A stretch of 64,000 bases of DNA from Bodo saltans (GCA_001460835.1 CYKH01002252.1:62001-126000); one strand, 5' to 3'. Numbered from the stretch's first letter, positions 38,401-47,780 are shown. Notes: generated by a model from the sequence alone, not told the origin. Numbers and translations: made by a program.

Positions 38401-41400
38401 GACGCAAACATTGAACTCTGCGCGAGGTTGGCAGGAGCATCCCTTGCCATGGCGGGCAACGATCGTGTGACGGTTCGTATCGCAGCTATCGGTCAACAAC
38501 TGTATCAAGAGGGGCGGCTGGGATGGCGTCAAAACGATATGAGTGCCACAACGAATACCACCGGCAAAGATGCCAAAGGCAAGGCCGCTGCATCACCGAA
38601 GCCCACCAACAACGACACTCCCACAACACCTGCTGCCGGAGGGGATTCACCGTCCCCACCACCAACACCAGAGAACTGGCACTGGCTTGCACTGCTGCTG
38701 CAGTACCAGGGTATCGCGTTGTCTCGATTGGTGAATCCCGTGTTACAGGAAAAACCTGTTCAGTGGGACATTCGTCAGCGTGCGCTTGTGTCACTGACCA
38801 ACAGCGCCATGGCTGCCGTACAAGGGCTGCCGGAGTACCGCAGTGAGTCGATCCGAAAAGTTCTGCAACTCTACCGCGCGAATTGTCAAGAATTTGTCGG
38901 GGACTCCCTCGCTCGCAGCTACCTTCTTACAAGTTTGAGGCAATTGTTAAGCGAAAAGATTCTGCGCCATGCTACACTGACCACCGTTGCATCGTCTCCC
39001 ACTGTTGCAGCTGACGTCGATGTCGTCCAGGAGCTCGCCGTGATTCTGCTGCTGTGCCTCCGCGATGCCGAGGAAGACGAAGAAGGCCTGCAGACGCTAA
39101 AGCTCATGATGAAGTTCCTTCCCGCATCGCATCACCGCCCCTTCTGGGGCTTCGACATTCAATTTCGCTGCGCTGCTGGCCTACCCACCAGTCAAACATT
39201 GCTGCGGGTGAAGGAGTACGCTCCTGAAATTCAAGCTCAGGTGTGGATTGTGTTTGCCAAGTACGCCAAAACGATAGAAGATCAGCGCTTCGCGATGCAA
39301 AGTGCAGTTGACGTGCTCGCTGAGAAGCCGGTGGAGCAAGCAGCTCACATGCTCCTCTTTGCCCAGTGGATTCTTCAGACGAACTATCCCGTCACAATCG
39401 ATGTTCTTGTCGACCTCATTATGTCTGCTGTGGATCTCGTCGGTCAATCCGTCGACACCGAGGCAGACGAGGAAATGTATGCCTCAGATATGGCGTCAAG
39501 TGCAGGAGGAACGGTGAAAGGGCTCTCCCGTCATGGCAGTTTGTCAGGAGCACGCAGTATGGCCGCCACAAAGACAATGGGAACCCGCTCCGTTGCCGCT
39601 TCAGTGCACGGAGGCGCGACGACCCGAGGTGGCAAGCGCGTGGAGAAGAAACCAACCCTACGTGCGTTGAAGGTGGCACTTGAGGCATACTACATTCTGG
39701 CGCGAATCAGTGGTCATGGGCCCGTTGCAGATTCGTCGATTGCCGGCGTCAGTTTTGGCAGCAACATGGTGAATGCCCGCAGTGCGTTAGCGATGGTCGT
39801 TCACTACGTCATGCGCATCTTAAGTGTTACCATTGGCGTCACAAACGCTTACAACCACCGCAAACGTGCCAAGTTTGTGAAGGCACAACGGATTGCTGCC
39901 GCCAACGGCACTGCACCACCTGCCGATTCAGACCCCAACTCTGTCCCCAAGGACTTCGACATTCCATCCTCTGTACACGGTTGGGCCGGCTTTTTGATGA
40001 GTCAAGATGTCATTCAAACTCTCAAAGAAATGAAGAATCCCAGTGCTGTCGGTCCGCACTCCATCGGAAACGTCTACACGTTTATTTCGGTTCTGCAAGA
40101 CGTTGTCGCGATGTTAACACGCGAAGGCATGGAGCTTCAAGCGCACCCCGTCCTGCAGCTGATGCTGATGTCGATCGAAGTGTGCATGCCTGCTGGTCAA
40201 CCAATGGCCAAATCAGCCAAAGATGTGGTTCAGGCACAGATGTTCTTAACAGCGTGTGGTGGCGTGGGTTCACTAGCCGTCGTACACCGAATCACTGACC
40301 CATACCTGCCACAAAATGACATCTTAGCCCTTCGAGAGGATGCTCGCATCGTCACCGAGCGTGCACGCCATGTTGGCGATGATGCGGTGTCACAGGAAGG
40401 AGCCTCTGCACAGCCCACTGTGAAGGTCGTGGAGACGAACATCTCAACGACCTTGCACAAGTACTGGGGAGCGTTAGCTCGATCCATGTTGCTTGAGGGT
40501 CGAGTGGTGGCAGCCGCAACACTCTCAAATGAAGCACTATTCCACGCAGAAGCGCACCGTGATCGCAGCGGCCAAGCCTTGTGCAAGTGGACATTAGCTC
40601 AAGTCACCTTCCTAGAGGGTCAGCTCGACGCCGCACTGGATCAAGTCCGAGCAGTACAATCCACATACATCAATGATATGTGTGCCCATATGTACATCGA
40701 GTTGAAGCTGTTCGAATTGGAAATCCTCATTGCGTTGGGCAAGATTGAAGAATCGTTTGTGACTGCCAAGGCAACGAAAGCTCTCCTTGAGCAACAAATC
40801 TCGCAAAGCGAAGGGTTAGCCAAGGACATCGCGTCACGTGTTGTGCCTGAGCTGCTCACACTGTTCCTCATGCGGTTCTCCGCAATGGTGATCAAGAAAC
40901 TCCAACTCCCGTCTATTGTTAACTCGGCGAACCCATCACTTGCATTGTACAGAGGAGAGCTCGCCGATCTCATTCGAGCCTCCATTGAGTATGCCAAAGA
41001 CGATGTGTCGATGCAATCGCAATATTACATTTTCCAAGTGGAGCTCAGCAAACTTGAGGCGGACATGTTCCCTGTTGACCCCTCACGCAGACTTCTGTCC
41101 AAGAAGAAACGCCTGTGTAACGAAGCTCGTTGGCTTGCGCAAGCCATCTCGGCCGCCAAAGAGCAGCTCACGTACGGGATCGAGACAGAAAGTCAGACAA
41201 TTGCCTTGCTACCATCGCCCGTATCCAGCGCGAGTCAGATGCTGTGTGCTCTCGGACAGAACATCTTGGAACGCGTGGAGCTCAATCAAAAGCTGCTGAA
41301 AGTATTTCGAGGCTCCGATTACACCACTCTGCAGTATCCCAAAGTGGCAGAAGATCCATCCACGTTTGAGCCGAGTGTTGTCTATTTCATGCGAAGCACA

Positions 41401-43665
41401 AAGAAGCAGCGTGGTGCAGATGTTCAAAAAGAACGCCGCCGCGAGCTTCGTCGTGAGATTGAAGCAAAGAGAGAGCAAGCCCGTCGGATTAAACAAGAAG
41501 AACTTGACCGTCGTCGTGAGCAGCGCCGCATTGAAGCCGAAGCTGCAGCTCAAGCTGCTGGAGGCAAGAAAGACGCGAAGAAGCCCGTGGGCAAACCTGG
41601 TGTCGTCGTTGCGGAAGAGTTTGAGGTCGATCCAAAGGACAAATGTGGTATTGTCTCTCCTCCGGGAAGTGACGATGAAGGCCATGGCGAGGATAGCCAG
41701 AGCGATGAAGAAGAGGAGCTTCGCCTCGCCCTGCGCGAGTTGCCCGATGGAGATATCGAGATCGAGTCACGCATTTCGGTCCAAGCTGCGGAGTCCTGTT
41801 TCCAACAGGCGGTAGAGCTCACCAGCGATGCGACAACGGTTGGCATCGAAGCTAAGCTCGGCATCGCAGTCGCAATGATGAGGAGTTACGAGCTCGGAAC
41901 CGTTGGCGCAGAGGAGCGCGAGGCACTTCTTAAGGGGGAACAGCGAGCGGGGTCGCAATGGAGCGCATCGGTTGCCGCGAAGTGGAACAAAGCGGTAGAG
42001 GTTGTCATCGAGGATGACACCAACGCAAAGGGTAAGAAGCAAGCCGACGCAAAGAAGCCTCCTCCAAAGGGCGCGAAGGAGATCGTTCGTCCACTCAGCG
42101 CACCGCCCGTCGATCCTAAAGCAGCGGCGGAGCAAGTGACGATTCGTAACTTCACCAGTCAGCTGGAGTACTGTGTTGCTCAAGCTGCACTGCTTCAGAA
42201 TCCTGTGTTGCAGCGGAACGCACTGCTTGCCTACGCCCAGGCGCTTGTTCTTAGTGGCTTACAACAAGCTGCGGGACTTGCCATCGAGTCCGCACAAGCA
42301 CTCTCCATGCAGACATACCTCGTTGATTTGTGGGGCAGCGCAACGCATCCCGATACCAATGAAGCGGTTCTCTTCAATGCTGTCAAGGCGACTGAGAGCA
42401 ATCTTCCCTCAGTGAAGGTATCGCCGTACGTCAACGACATGAATAAGTCATCCTCGTCTGCGTCTAAAATGCTGGCCAGGCTGCGTCCATCATCGACGAC
42501 CGCCATTAGCAGCACAACGCCCACTGAGCCTGCTGTGTTTTCCCAAGACGTTTGCACCATTACCGCAACTCAACTTGATGAAGAGCGATGGGTTGTGGCG
42601 TTCCGTCGTCCCAACGGAATTATCGATGTGCGGAATGTTCTGTGTCCTTCGGAGCCACTTGCCAACTACTGTCTTGTGTTAGAAGAGCTTGAGGGTGCAC
42701 GAGCGTCATTGCTGATCCACGATGACAGCTCCAACCCGCTACAGCTGAAGGAAGCATCTGGCCGTATTCGCGAGCTTTCCGCAGCTGCATTGGGTGCTGT
42801 GAATGCCCTTTGGGCTCCGTTCCAGCAGCTTATCGACGCCATTGGACCGAAATCACACGTTGTCCTTTGTGTCGATCCACTGCTACAACCACTTCCTCTC
42901 GAGTGGTGCGAGGGTCTCTCCAAGTTCTTGTCAGTTCAGCGAGATCTTTCCGTGCAGCAAGTTTCATCGAAGCTCTTGCGACGCACATCGGAACGGTACA
43001 GTGGCACAAATGCAGTTCTTATCGTAGACCCACGCCGGGAGGTGCAGGGCGCTGTTGCTGCGGCGCTCGGTGATGAGAAGCCAAAGCTCGCCGGATGGCA
43101 ACTCCTCACTGGCATCATCGATGAGAACAAGCAGCCTCGTTACCCGGGTGTAGCGCAGGTGCAACGTGCTATCACAAACCCGGCTGTGTCAAATGTGCTT
43201 ATCAACGGTTGTGGCCGCTTCACGTCGCTGTTCCCCATACGATCCTTCGCTGGGCTCAGCTTGGAGAACCTTCGCACAATGTTTCTGTTTGACCGAGGTG
43301 CCAAGGAAGCAAGCTTCCGTCGTGAGAACCAGGCCGACATGATGAAAAGCTCGCAGGAATTGTGGGCTGAGTATTCTTGGAACGCGGCGCTACTTCTGCT
43401 TGCTCGTGGCGTGGAATTTGTTGCGGTGAATCGTACAACTGTCCCGTCCACCTTCAATGACCAGCTTACCAAGTCAGTCCTTGGGAACATGGAAAAACCT
43501 CAAGTCAAGAGCTACGCTGAAGTACTCCTTCAAACCATGCGCAAGTTCGCTGTGGATGAAGAGACCTCCACAGATCCCAAAGCACCATCGTACGCTGACT
43601 GTGTGAGTGTGGGCCTATTTGGACTGAGCTTCGACGAGGCAGTTGGAGGAAAGCCAACTAAGTAA
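35407..43665 (+). CDS. CFAP46-like axonemal central-apparatus protein
   Basis: 2752 residues, matching CFAP46 (about 2700-2790 in animals and algae). The N-terminus follows the family pattern of TPR-like helical pairs (DLYLFCCEAAISLEQW, AQHCADRLVEG). Helical repeats run through most of the length. They are interrupted by low-complexity inserts: Pro/Lys near 302, Lys/Gly-rich near 598 (KKDPKKGGGGGAAKKGG), an acidic run near 719-735, Thr/Pro near 1065, and a charged single helix at about 2000-2050 (QRGADVQKERRRELRREIEA). The last 270 residues look like a CHAT (caspase-like) fold. CFAP46 is part of the C1d projection, which regulates flagellar beating. It is the largest gene in the window and has no intron. 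Confidence 0.8.
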   Translation: MAVVTKEITRLLTEASEKRSLPALNEAFHSLTQLAEEKVIMDRGKVMQVSTDLYLFCCEAAISLEQWPVAQHCADRLVEGTTTSKAYQIRTLYCRAAIDVESTRTLRGKELVVRIHACLAKIVSGMKTALQDAVQLSHLVHLGAQHVWNVGRSLFKEGSYHEIVGTFVFTVAALEKIDVQDWQLRILWILRLSTAQAGASKNSEANATLQKAADLTSKYLPNMKLSVFRMQVAMSKVFANPKVKQDAARGILRAIYASNAVFCGLLEGMAAEAELAGAYVDLVPDAAPTSPTVDNSGKAKASAPPPKKDADKGGAAIVSAEDAALREEVLAELGLALALAGDVERASDCAKAAIQSRSLKSRVYGEYTASLVKAIRCGGMAVQQEGNANNLTSAMIADLSAAIRDVDRTIESAQRVSDSSDRNHLVQYGCVLVWNMSLPLLQSSTKGQIARCLQNAAKHLDDIQSNMLTLRALLLYEAALTDVESDFLNKATIKVDKALGTDYHADPEDQKVYSLLKPLDRFLVWLKRKLDVRSNLYGKPDNAEDEALIIIEQAQGAPLGNRLSMLTRVIGILQNSEPAADYYVDASIPKVEDTVNKKDPKKGGGGGAAKKGGKGADDADDGAAMKYDPVVEGCRNHLRVRSSLWHMLLTSAWAERSPMMISIVKQAVAALTSRAWVRKGDRDMKQMQADAYFTLADAISVELAQQELFVAQRLFFAADDASDDDDDEEKNEESADTAGKGGKSAANGANAKKSGKRPPGSLPVFVGDEIVLAKRIDELTQVVNTAEGVVIHSLVESAKIGAELVQLGYEDHWISANAASILWNLHARAFRESRDFLAPLSGFEQIYQTLLTIQLDPKKETELIRDTALSYVTGLVQSYVKDKLAADPANAKLSSTALGVQAAKVDIATFKVEAGNAKLVKAWEVCDKMISMLPTPLDAKSFLFFSASIQRLLGKPMEQRAHPQQRLFSIIEQLKQPAANPEEKRTLLNNTGMDLLQQDANIELCARLAGASLAMAGNDRVTVRIAAIGQQLYQEGRLGWRQNDMSATTNTTGKDAKGKAAASPKPTNNDTPTTPAAGGDSPSPPPTPENWHWLALLLQYQGIALSRLVNPVLQEKPVQWDIRQRALVSLTNSAMAAVQGLPEYRSESIRKVLQLYRANCQEFVGDSLARSYLLTSLRQLLSEKILRHATLTTVASSPTVAADVDVVQELAVILLLCLRDAEEDEEGLQTLKLMMKFLPASHHRPFWGFDIQFRCAAGLPTSQTLLRVKEYAPEIQAQVWIVFAKYAKTIEDQRFAMQSAVDVLAEKPVEQAAHMLLFAQWILQTNYPVTIDVLVDLIMSAVDLVGQSVDTEADEEMYASDMASSAGGTVKGLSRHGSLSGARSMAATKTMGTRSVAASVHGGATTRGGKRVEKKPTLRALKVALEAYYILARISGHGPVADSSIAGVSFGSNMVNARSALAMVVHYVMRILSVTIGVTNAYNHRKRAKFVKAQRIAAANGTAPPADSDPNSVPKDFDIPSSVHGWAGFLMSQDVIQTLKEMKNPSAVGPHSIGNVYTFISVLQDVVAMLTREGMELQAHPVLQLMLMSIEVCMPAGQPMAKSAKDVVQAQMFLTACGGVGSLAVVHRITDPYLPQNDILALREDARIVTERARHVGDDAVSQEGASAQPTVKVVETNISTTLHKYWGALARSMLLEGRVVAAATLSNEALFHAEAHRDRSGQALCKWTLAQVTFLEGQLDAALDQVRAVQSTYINDMCAHMYIELKLFELEILIALGKIEESFVTAKATKALLEQQISQSEGLAKDIASRVVPELLTLFLMRFSAMVIKKLQLPSIVNSANPSLALYRGELADLIRASIEYAKDDVSMQSQYYIFQVELSKLEADMFPVDPSRRLLSKKKRLCNEARWLAQAISAAKEQLTYGIETESQTIALLPSPVSSASQMLCALGQNILERVELNQKLLKVFRGSDYTTLQYPKVAEDPSTFEPSVVYFMRSTKKQRGADVQKERRRELRREIEAKREQARRIKQEELDRRREQRRIEAEAAAQAAGGKKDAKKPVGKPGVVVAEEFEVDPKDKCGIVSPPGSDDEGHGEDSQSDEEEELRLALRELPDGDIEIESRISVQAAESCFQQAVELTSDATTVGIEAKLGIAVAMMRSYELGTVGAEEREALLKGEQRAGSQWSASVAAKWNKAVEVVIEDDTNAKGKKQADAKKPPPKGAKEIVRPLSAPPVDPKAAAEQVTIRNFTSQLEYCVAQAALLQNPVLQRNALLAYAQALVLSGLQQAAGLAIESAQALSMQTYLVDLWGSATHPDTNEAVLFNAVKATESNLPSVKVSPYVNDMNKSSSSASKMLARLRPSSTTAISSTTPTEPAVFSQDVCTITATQLDEERWVVAFRRPNGIIDVRNVLCPSEPLANYCLVLEELEGARASLLIHDDSSNPLQLKEASGRIRELSAAALGAVNALWAPFQQLIDAIGPKSHVVLCVDPLLQPLPLEWCEGLSKFLSVQRDLSVQQVSSKLLRRTSERYSGTNAVLIVDPRREVQGAVAAALGDEKPKLAGWQLLTGIIDENKQPRYPGVAQVQRAITNPAVSNVLINGCGRFTSLFPIRSFAGLSLENLRTMFLFDRGAKEASFRRENQADMMKSSQELWAEYSWNAALLLLARGVEFVAVNRTTVPSTFNDQLTKSVLGNMEKPQVKSYAEVLLQTMRKFAVDEETSTDPKAPSYADCVSVGLFGLSFDEAVGGKPTK

Positions 43666-43877
43666 ACCGACGCACGGGCTGGCTGAGCAGCATTCCATCT
43701 TTTTTTTTCGTATTTCTCCTCTCTTCCTGCTTTGTTTCGACGAGTAGGTGTTATGTCCATAGTCCGTCAATCTTAGAAACCGTTTGTTTGATGTGTACGA
43801 AGCCACTTGAAAACGCCAAACGTAAGGTGCAGTTAATTTTATCTCTTTTTTTCTTTCGATTGCCATCTGTTTGATTA

Positions 43878-43910
43878 AGTTTTTTTGTTGTCGTTTCGTA
43901 AACTTAGCAG
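43878..43910 (+). promoter_or_regulatory. Predicted trans-splice acceptor for the MLO-like gene
   Basis: A T run and TTGTTGTCGTTTCG are followed by AACTTAGCAG, with AG at about 43909-43910, roughly 45 bp before the ATG. Confidence 0.5.
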
Positions 43911-43954
43911 AGGCAGCGTTTCCCATCTGAAATACACACCTTCCGCGCGGTGTG

Positions 43955-44587
43955 ATGGCGTCAAGATCTGTCTCGCTCCACCTGGTGCGACCCTCGTCAT
44001 TGTCAGTCGTCGTCGTTCTCATCATCTTGTCGCTCTGCTCGCAGCCGGCACTTGCCGATAGTATCTTTGCTGACGCGTTGGAGATTCTCGTGAATCCCTT
44101 GCAATCCAGCGTCATTTTTCTTTGCATCATCGTCTCCTCTGTCGCACTAGAATTCATCGTTGGTAAGGTTGATTTCATGACCAACAAATATCTCAAAGTG
44201 GCCTTGTCCCTGTTCATGGAAGAGGTCATGGTGATAGGGTTCGTAGAGGTGTGCTTGCTCACAGTAAGGTCAGCGATTTCCAACATCGGTGAAACAATGG
44301 AGCTGGAGTTCAACGTCGTTGCGTTGACGCTTGTCTTCATGGCACTTTTATTTGGTATCATCAGTAGTGCTCTCGCAGTAAAGCTGCAATCCAAAGGCCG
44401 AGATTGGAGGAACTTTGAATGGGGTCGGTTGGAGGCAGATGCTCAGCACAGCACCGTAGAGGGGCTCTTCAACGGTGTCGATCTCTCATTGTCGGCACGA
44501 ATCAACTCATTTGGGAAGTGCAATCGTTTATTGTTCTGGTGGGATATGGAACAGCCACTGCGTCGGCCATTCTCGCATTCATCGTGA
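43955..44587 (+). CDS. MLO-like multi-pass membrane protein, 5' part of a split gene
   Basis: 210 codons. A signal-peptide-like start (SLSVVVVLIILSLCSQPALA) is followed by a membrane segment (SSVIFLCIIVSSVALEFIVG). Next come a helix and second segment with the MLO-type pattern LFMEEVMVIGFVEVCLLTV, then a third (VVALTLVFMALLFGIISSAL) ending in the basic Trp motif GRDWRNFEW, like the W-K-x-W-E of plant MLO proteins. After about residue 180 this frame loses sense, while the overlapping frame at 44419-45339 picks up further membrane segments. The two are probably one protein of about 460 residues split by an indel near 44480-44520. MLO proteins act as calmodulin-regulated membrane proteins in plants; a role here is unknown. 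Confidence 0.6.
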   Translation: MASRSVSLHLVRPSSLSVVVVLIILSLCSQPALADSIFADALEILVNPLQSSVIFLCIIVSSVALEFIVGKVDFMTNKYLKVALSLFMEEVMVIGFVEVCLLTVRSAISNIGETMELEFNVVALTLVFMALLFGIISSALAVKLQSKGRDWRNFEWGRLEADAQHSTVEGLFNGVDLSLSARINSFGKCNRLLFWWDMEQPLRRPFSHSS

Positions 44588-45339
44588 GTCGCCGCCTGAA
44601 GCGATTCTTAAAAGAAGCCATCACTGCCCATCAAGCAGTGGATGCAGTTGTCGATGCTCGTGTGACACAACTCCCAGCGGACGGTGCGTTGGCATTTAAC
44701 AGCTTCGGCGCAACACTTCAGCTGTACAAGGTGTTTCATCTCATCATGATGTGGTACCTCGCCATGTATGTTGTGGTAGAAGCGAAGCTTAGCTACGATG
44801 GGCATGGGTGGTATTGCATTTTGGTGGCAGTGGAGGCACTCATTCCTGTCGTGGTGTTTTATGTGCGATACCCCACCTCCGTGTTTGTGCCGCTGATTGC
44901 AGTTGCTCTTGGGCGCCACGTCAACGAAGACGCGATTGAGGGTTTGAAGAAGGGATGTAACTTAGATGACTCATCCTCGGAAGACGACGATATTGACGAA
45001 GATGAACGATGCGAGAAGATTGCGGCGGCAGCAGGCGCGACTCAGCGCATGGATGCAGTGCGCATGGGTCCAGCTGTGAGTCGTCCACTCCCCTCGTCAT
45101 CCATGGCAACTGCAATTAATCAGCAAGGGGGCACCATCAGACTTCGGCACGACGACGATGACGAACGAATACCTTGTGATGATGAGGTAGACGACGACTT
45201 CGGCACCTTCCACGACGGTGTCCCGGAAGACCAAGCCCCGCCGCCTGGAGAGCCTCCTAGAGTCATGGGAGTGCCGCCCACCAACGCCATGCAGAAAAGG
45301 AAATGGAACGTGAAGACGTTAGAGCCAGTATTCCTTTAG
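44419..45339 (+). CDS. MLO-like multi-pass membrane protein, 3' part of a split gene
   Basis: 306 codons from an ATG, but only the part from about residue 28 looks like real protein. It gives the remaining membrane segments: SFIVLVGYGTATASAILAFI, then a helix ending in AITAHQAVDAVVDARV, then KVFHLIMMWYLAMYVVVE (like the H-F-x-L-F segment of MLO) and WYCILVAVEALIPVVVFYV. The following TSVFVPLIAVALGRHVNED resembles the late loop of MLO proteins. The cytosolic tail is acidic and then Pro-rich. The frame differs from 43955-44587, and the two overlap by 169 bp. Either a recent frameshift or a sequencing error would explain this. The family call is tentative. Confidence 0.6.
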   Translation: MGSVGGRCSAQHRRGALQRCRSLIVGTNQLIWEVQSFIVLVGYGTATASAILAFIVSRRLKRFLKEAITAHQAVDAVVDARVTQLPADGALAFNSFGATLQLYKVFHLIMMWYLAMYVVVEAKLSYDGHGWYCILVAVEALIPVVVFYVRYPTSVFVPLIAVALGRHVNEDAIEGLKKGCNLDDSSSEDDDIDEDERCEKIAAAAGATQRMDAVRMGPAVSRPLPSSSMATAINQQGGTIRLRHDDDDERIPCDDEVDDDFGTFHDGVPEDQAPPPGEPPRVMGVPPTNAMQKRKWNVKTLEPVFL

Positions 45340-45692
45340 AACTTGCAGAAAGGAGGTCAAAAAAGGAAGAGGATTAGGAAGATATTGAGTACACTCCAGT
45401 TAACGACAATCAGACTGATTGTCGTTTTTGTTCACTATCCCCCGCAAAGCAACACAATGATGAGATTGGCGTTTCCCTTAACGCCGTCATCACAAATGTT
45501 TTTCCTCTTTTATTTGTTTGATTGCTTGCTTCAGTATATCGGGACTACACATTGATCTTTTGAAAAAAAAAAGTGCAAAAAAAAAAGCGGAGACGCGAAC
45601 ATAAAAAAAAAGAGTTTCTTGTCGCAGATGCCGAACGTCTTTTTGCTCAAGGAGGAAAAGTCAAAAACCTTTCCTTTTGGGGCTACAAAATC

Positions 45693-47495
45693 ATGACCAG
45701 GAGCACCCTGGCGTCATTCCAAGTGCCTCCGTTGTTCCCTCGAGTTGTGTCAACACCCCCCACGAACACCATCTCTGGGGAAGGCTACGTCGATTATTGC
45801 ACGTGGCATCGCTACTCTGATTTTGAATGGTTCATTGCGCAGCTCACTCATCACTTCCCCGGCTACGTGTTCCCGCCAATCCCTGACAAGGACTCTGACG
45901 GAACACGAGACAAGCTGTCTGATTTATTCGCGAGAGCTGACAGCAGCGAGCACAGTCGAGATAATGATTTAGTGCAAAAACGTATTCGCCACTTGCAATT
46001 ATTCTTCGACGTGCTACAGCAGCTCACCATCACGCACGAGTCCGAGATTGTGAAGGCGTTTACAACAATGGAGGAGCCTGAGTGGCTTGCCTACAAGGAG
46101 CGAGTCACCGCTGCACAAAAAGGGAAGGGTTGGGAGGCGTTGAAGAGCAAAGGGCTTGGCTTCATTAGCCGCATCGGTTCGATCGGAGACAAGAAGCCTG
46201 TTGCGTTCCCTGATGGTCACCCTATCGCCAACATCAAAGCAAAGATGCTTGAAGAGGGCAACTCCCTTCGTGCTGCAGCAATGCACATGTTGTATCTCAA
46301 GAAGTACGGCCACTACTCCCCTGATCTGGAAACGGAGGCTGGAGACGACGCTGCGAAGAAGGTCAACACCGATGGCACCACAACTGTTCAAGTGTTGCCG
46401 CAAACCCTCGTCTACAACGGTCACTTCGTCTCTGAAGTCAACGATCGAGTGAAGCAGGGCGTCGTGCGTCACGTGGAGGGGTCGTCCGCATGGGTGGATT
46501 GGGGGAATGGGACGCCTCTATCTAGAATCCCCGTCTCCCAGCTGTGCTACCCTCCCTCTGGCGTCTCAGATCCGGCCATGTTCGCCGCACGTGAGCTTGC
46601 GTCGCAAGTGGATTCCTTCTGTACGTACCTCAGCATGCGCCCAGAGGCGCGTCAATTAGAACGCCTTACCGATTTATTGTACTTCTGGGCGAAGCATTGC
46701 CTGCAAGCCGTTGTGTACATCGATAGCCTTCAAGAGGCGCTGGAGGAGCTTACCATTGCAGAGAAAGACCTTTCAAAGATGAAAGAGAGCGCAGACAAAG
46801 TTGCTGCTGCAGCCCGCACAGCATCCCTTCGGCAGCGGTACGAATCTGGTGTGAGTGTCCTTCAAGAAACGGGATATCCCTTCCTTCGTCAGCACCTCAA
46901 GAAAGCTCTTCTAGACACTACTCACTTGTTTGGTGGACTCTCAGTGTCATTCCTTTGCGACGATGAATGGGAAACGCGTCTCCAACGCGCTGATGTAGCC
47001 CTGCCACTGTTGTTTGAACCACCACAAGAAGTGGTGGATACGTTAACACAAGAGGCGAAGGCAAGTCAATATCTGGATCCATTGCCTCAATCGCAGCAAC
47101 AACAGCAATACTCCACGACGTGGGTTGCACAGCCTCCGCCGCAAGCTGCCCCACCTCAGCCTGTCTACCAGCAACAACAACAGCAGCCTGATTATCAGCA
47201 ACAACAGCGGTACCCTCCCTCACCAGTCACACCGCCATCGCCGACTCCATCGCCAGTTGTTGTGCGACACCAGGACCCAACGCCACTGCTCTCTGCATCA
47301 GCGCCACCAGAGGACGACATTCCCCCGCCACTGCCTCCCTCACAAGCCCCACCAGCTACAGCACAGCAGCAACCGCAAAGCGCCGGTGTTGAGCATGATT
47401 GGGAGATCACGAAGCCTCGTACCCGCTCTTGGGAACCTGAGCAGGAAACAACAACTCTAGAACCACCACCGCCTCCTCCGTCACACGAAGCGTAA
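45693..47495 (+). CDS. PX-BAR sorting nexin-like protein
   Basis: 600 residues from the first in-frame ATG. The PX domain has CTWHRYSDFEWFIAQL and the Pro-rich loop FPGYVFPPIPDKD, which bind phosphoinositides. A helical BAR-like region occupies about 310-460 (SQVDSFCTYLSMRPEARQL, LEELTIAEKDLSKMKESA). Between them sits an inserted beta-rich piece (GVVRHVEGSSAWVDWGNG). The tail is Gln/Pro-rich with polyQ-like runs. The sequence just before this ATG still looks like the first PX strand (KNLSFWGYKI), so the true start is probably upstream. ATG 45628 directly follows an acceptor (TTTCTTGTCGCAG) but is in another frame. Such proteins sort cargo at endosomes. Confidence 0.8.
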   Translation: MTRSTLASFQVPPLFPRVVSTPPTNTISGEGYVDYCTWHRYSDFEWFIAQLTHHFPGYVFPPIPDKDSDGTRDKLSDLFARADSSEHSRDNDLVQKRIRHLQLFFDVLQQLTITHESEIVKAFTTMEEPEWLAYKERVTAAQKGKGWEALKSKGLGFISRIGSIGDKKPVAFPDGHPIANIKAKMLEEGNSLRAAAMHMLYLKKYGHYSPDLETEAGDDAAKKVNTDGTTTVQVLPQTLVYNGHFVSEVNDRVKQGVVRHVEGSSAWVDWGNGTPLSRIPVSQLCYPPSGVSDPAMFAARELASQVDSFCTYLSMRPEARQLERLTDLLYFWAKHCLQAVVYIDSLQEALEELTIAEKDLSKMKESADKVAAAARTASLRQRYESGVSVLQETGYPFLRQHLKKALLDTTHLFGGLSVSFLCDDEWETRLQRADVALPLLFEPPQEVVDTLTQEAKASQYLDPLPQSQQQQQYSTTWVAQPPPQAAPPQPVYQQQQQQPDYQQQQRYPPSPVTPPSPTPSPVVVRHQDPTPLLSASAPPEDDIPPPLPPSQAPPATAQQQPQSAGVEHDWEITKPRTRSWEPEQETTTLEPPPPPPSHEA

Positions 47496-47780
47496 CACCC
47501 GTTGACTACCTGCGATACACTCTATTGAGGAATTAGTCGATCGGAGAAGAAACAAACGAGATCAGCCAAGAAGGAGATTACGACCAAAATTTGATTGACG
47601 CTCATTTCAATCAAGTATCACATCATCGTTGCTGCTGTATTTGCAAAACGCCAAACTCGAAACTGAGGACGGAATTATTGGAAGTGCAGCATTATTATTT
47701 TCAACGTAACGATCCACCTTGATTCACTACCAGTCTGTTGACGATTTCACAAAGAACACAAAAAGAGAGAACACAATTCA

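Noticed and set aside
45343-45555. 70-codon ORF after the MLO-like gene
   Set aside because: It lies wholly in spacer sequence, has no acceptor-like context and shows no domain.
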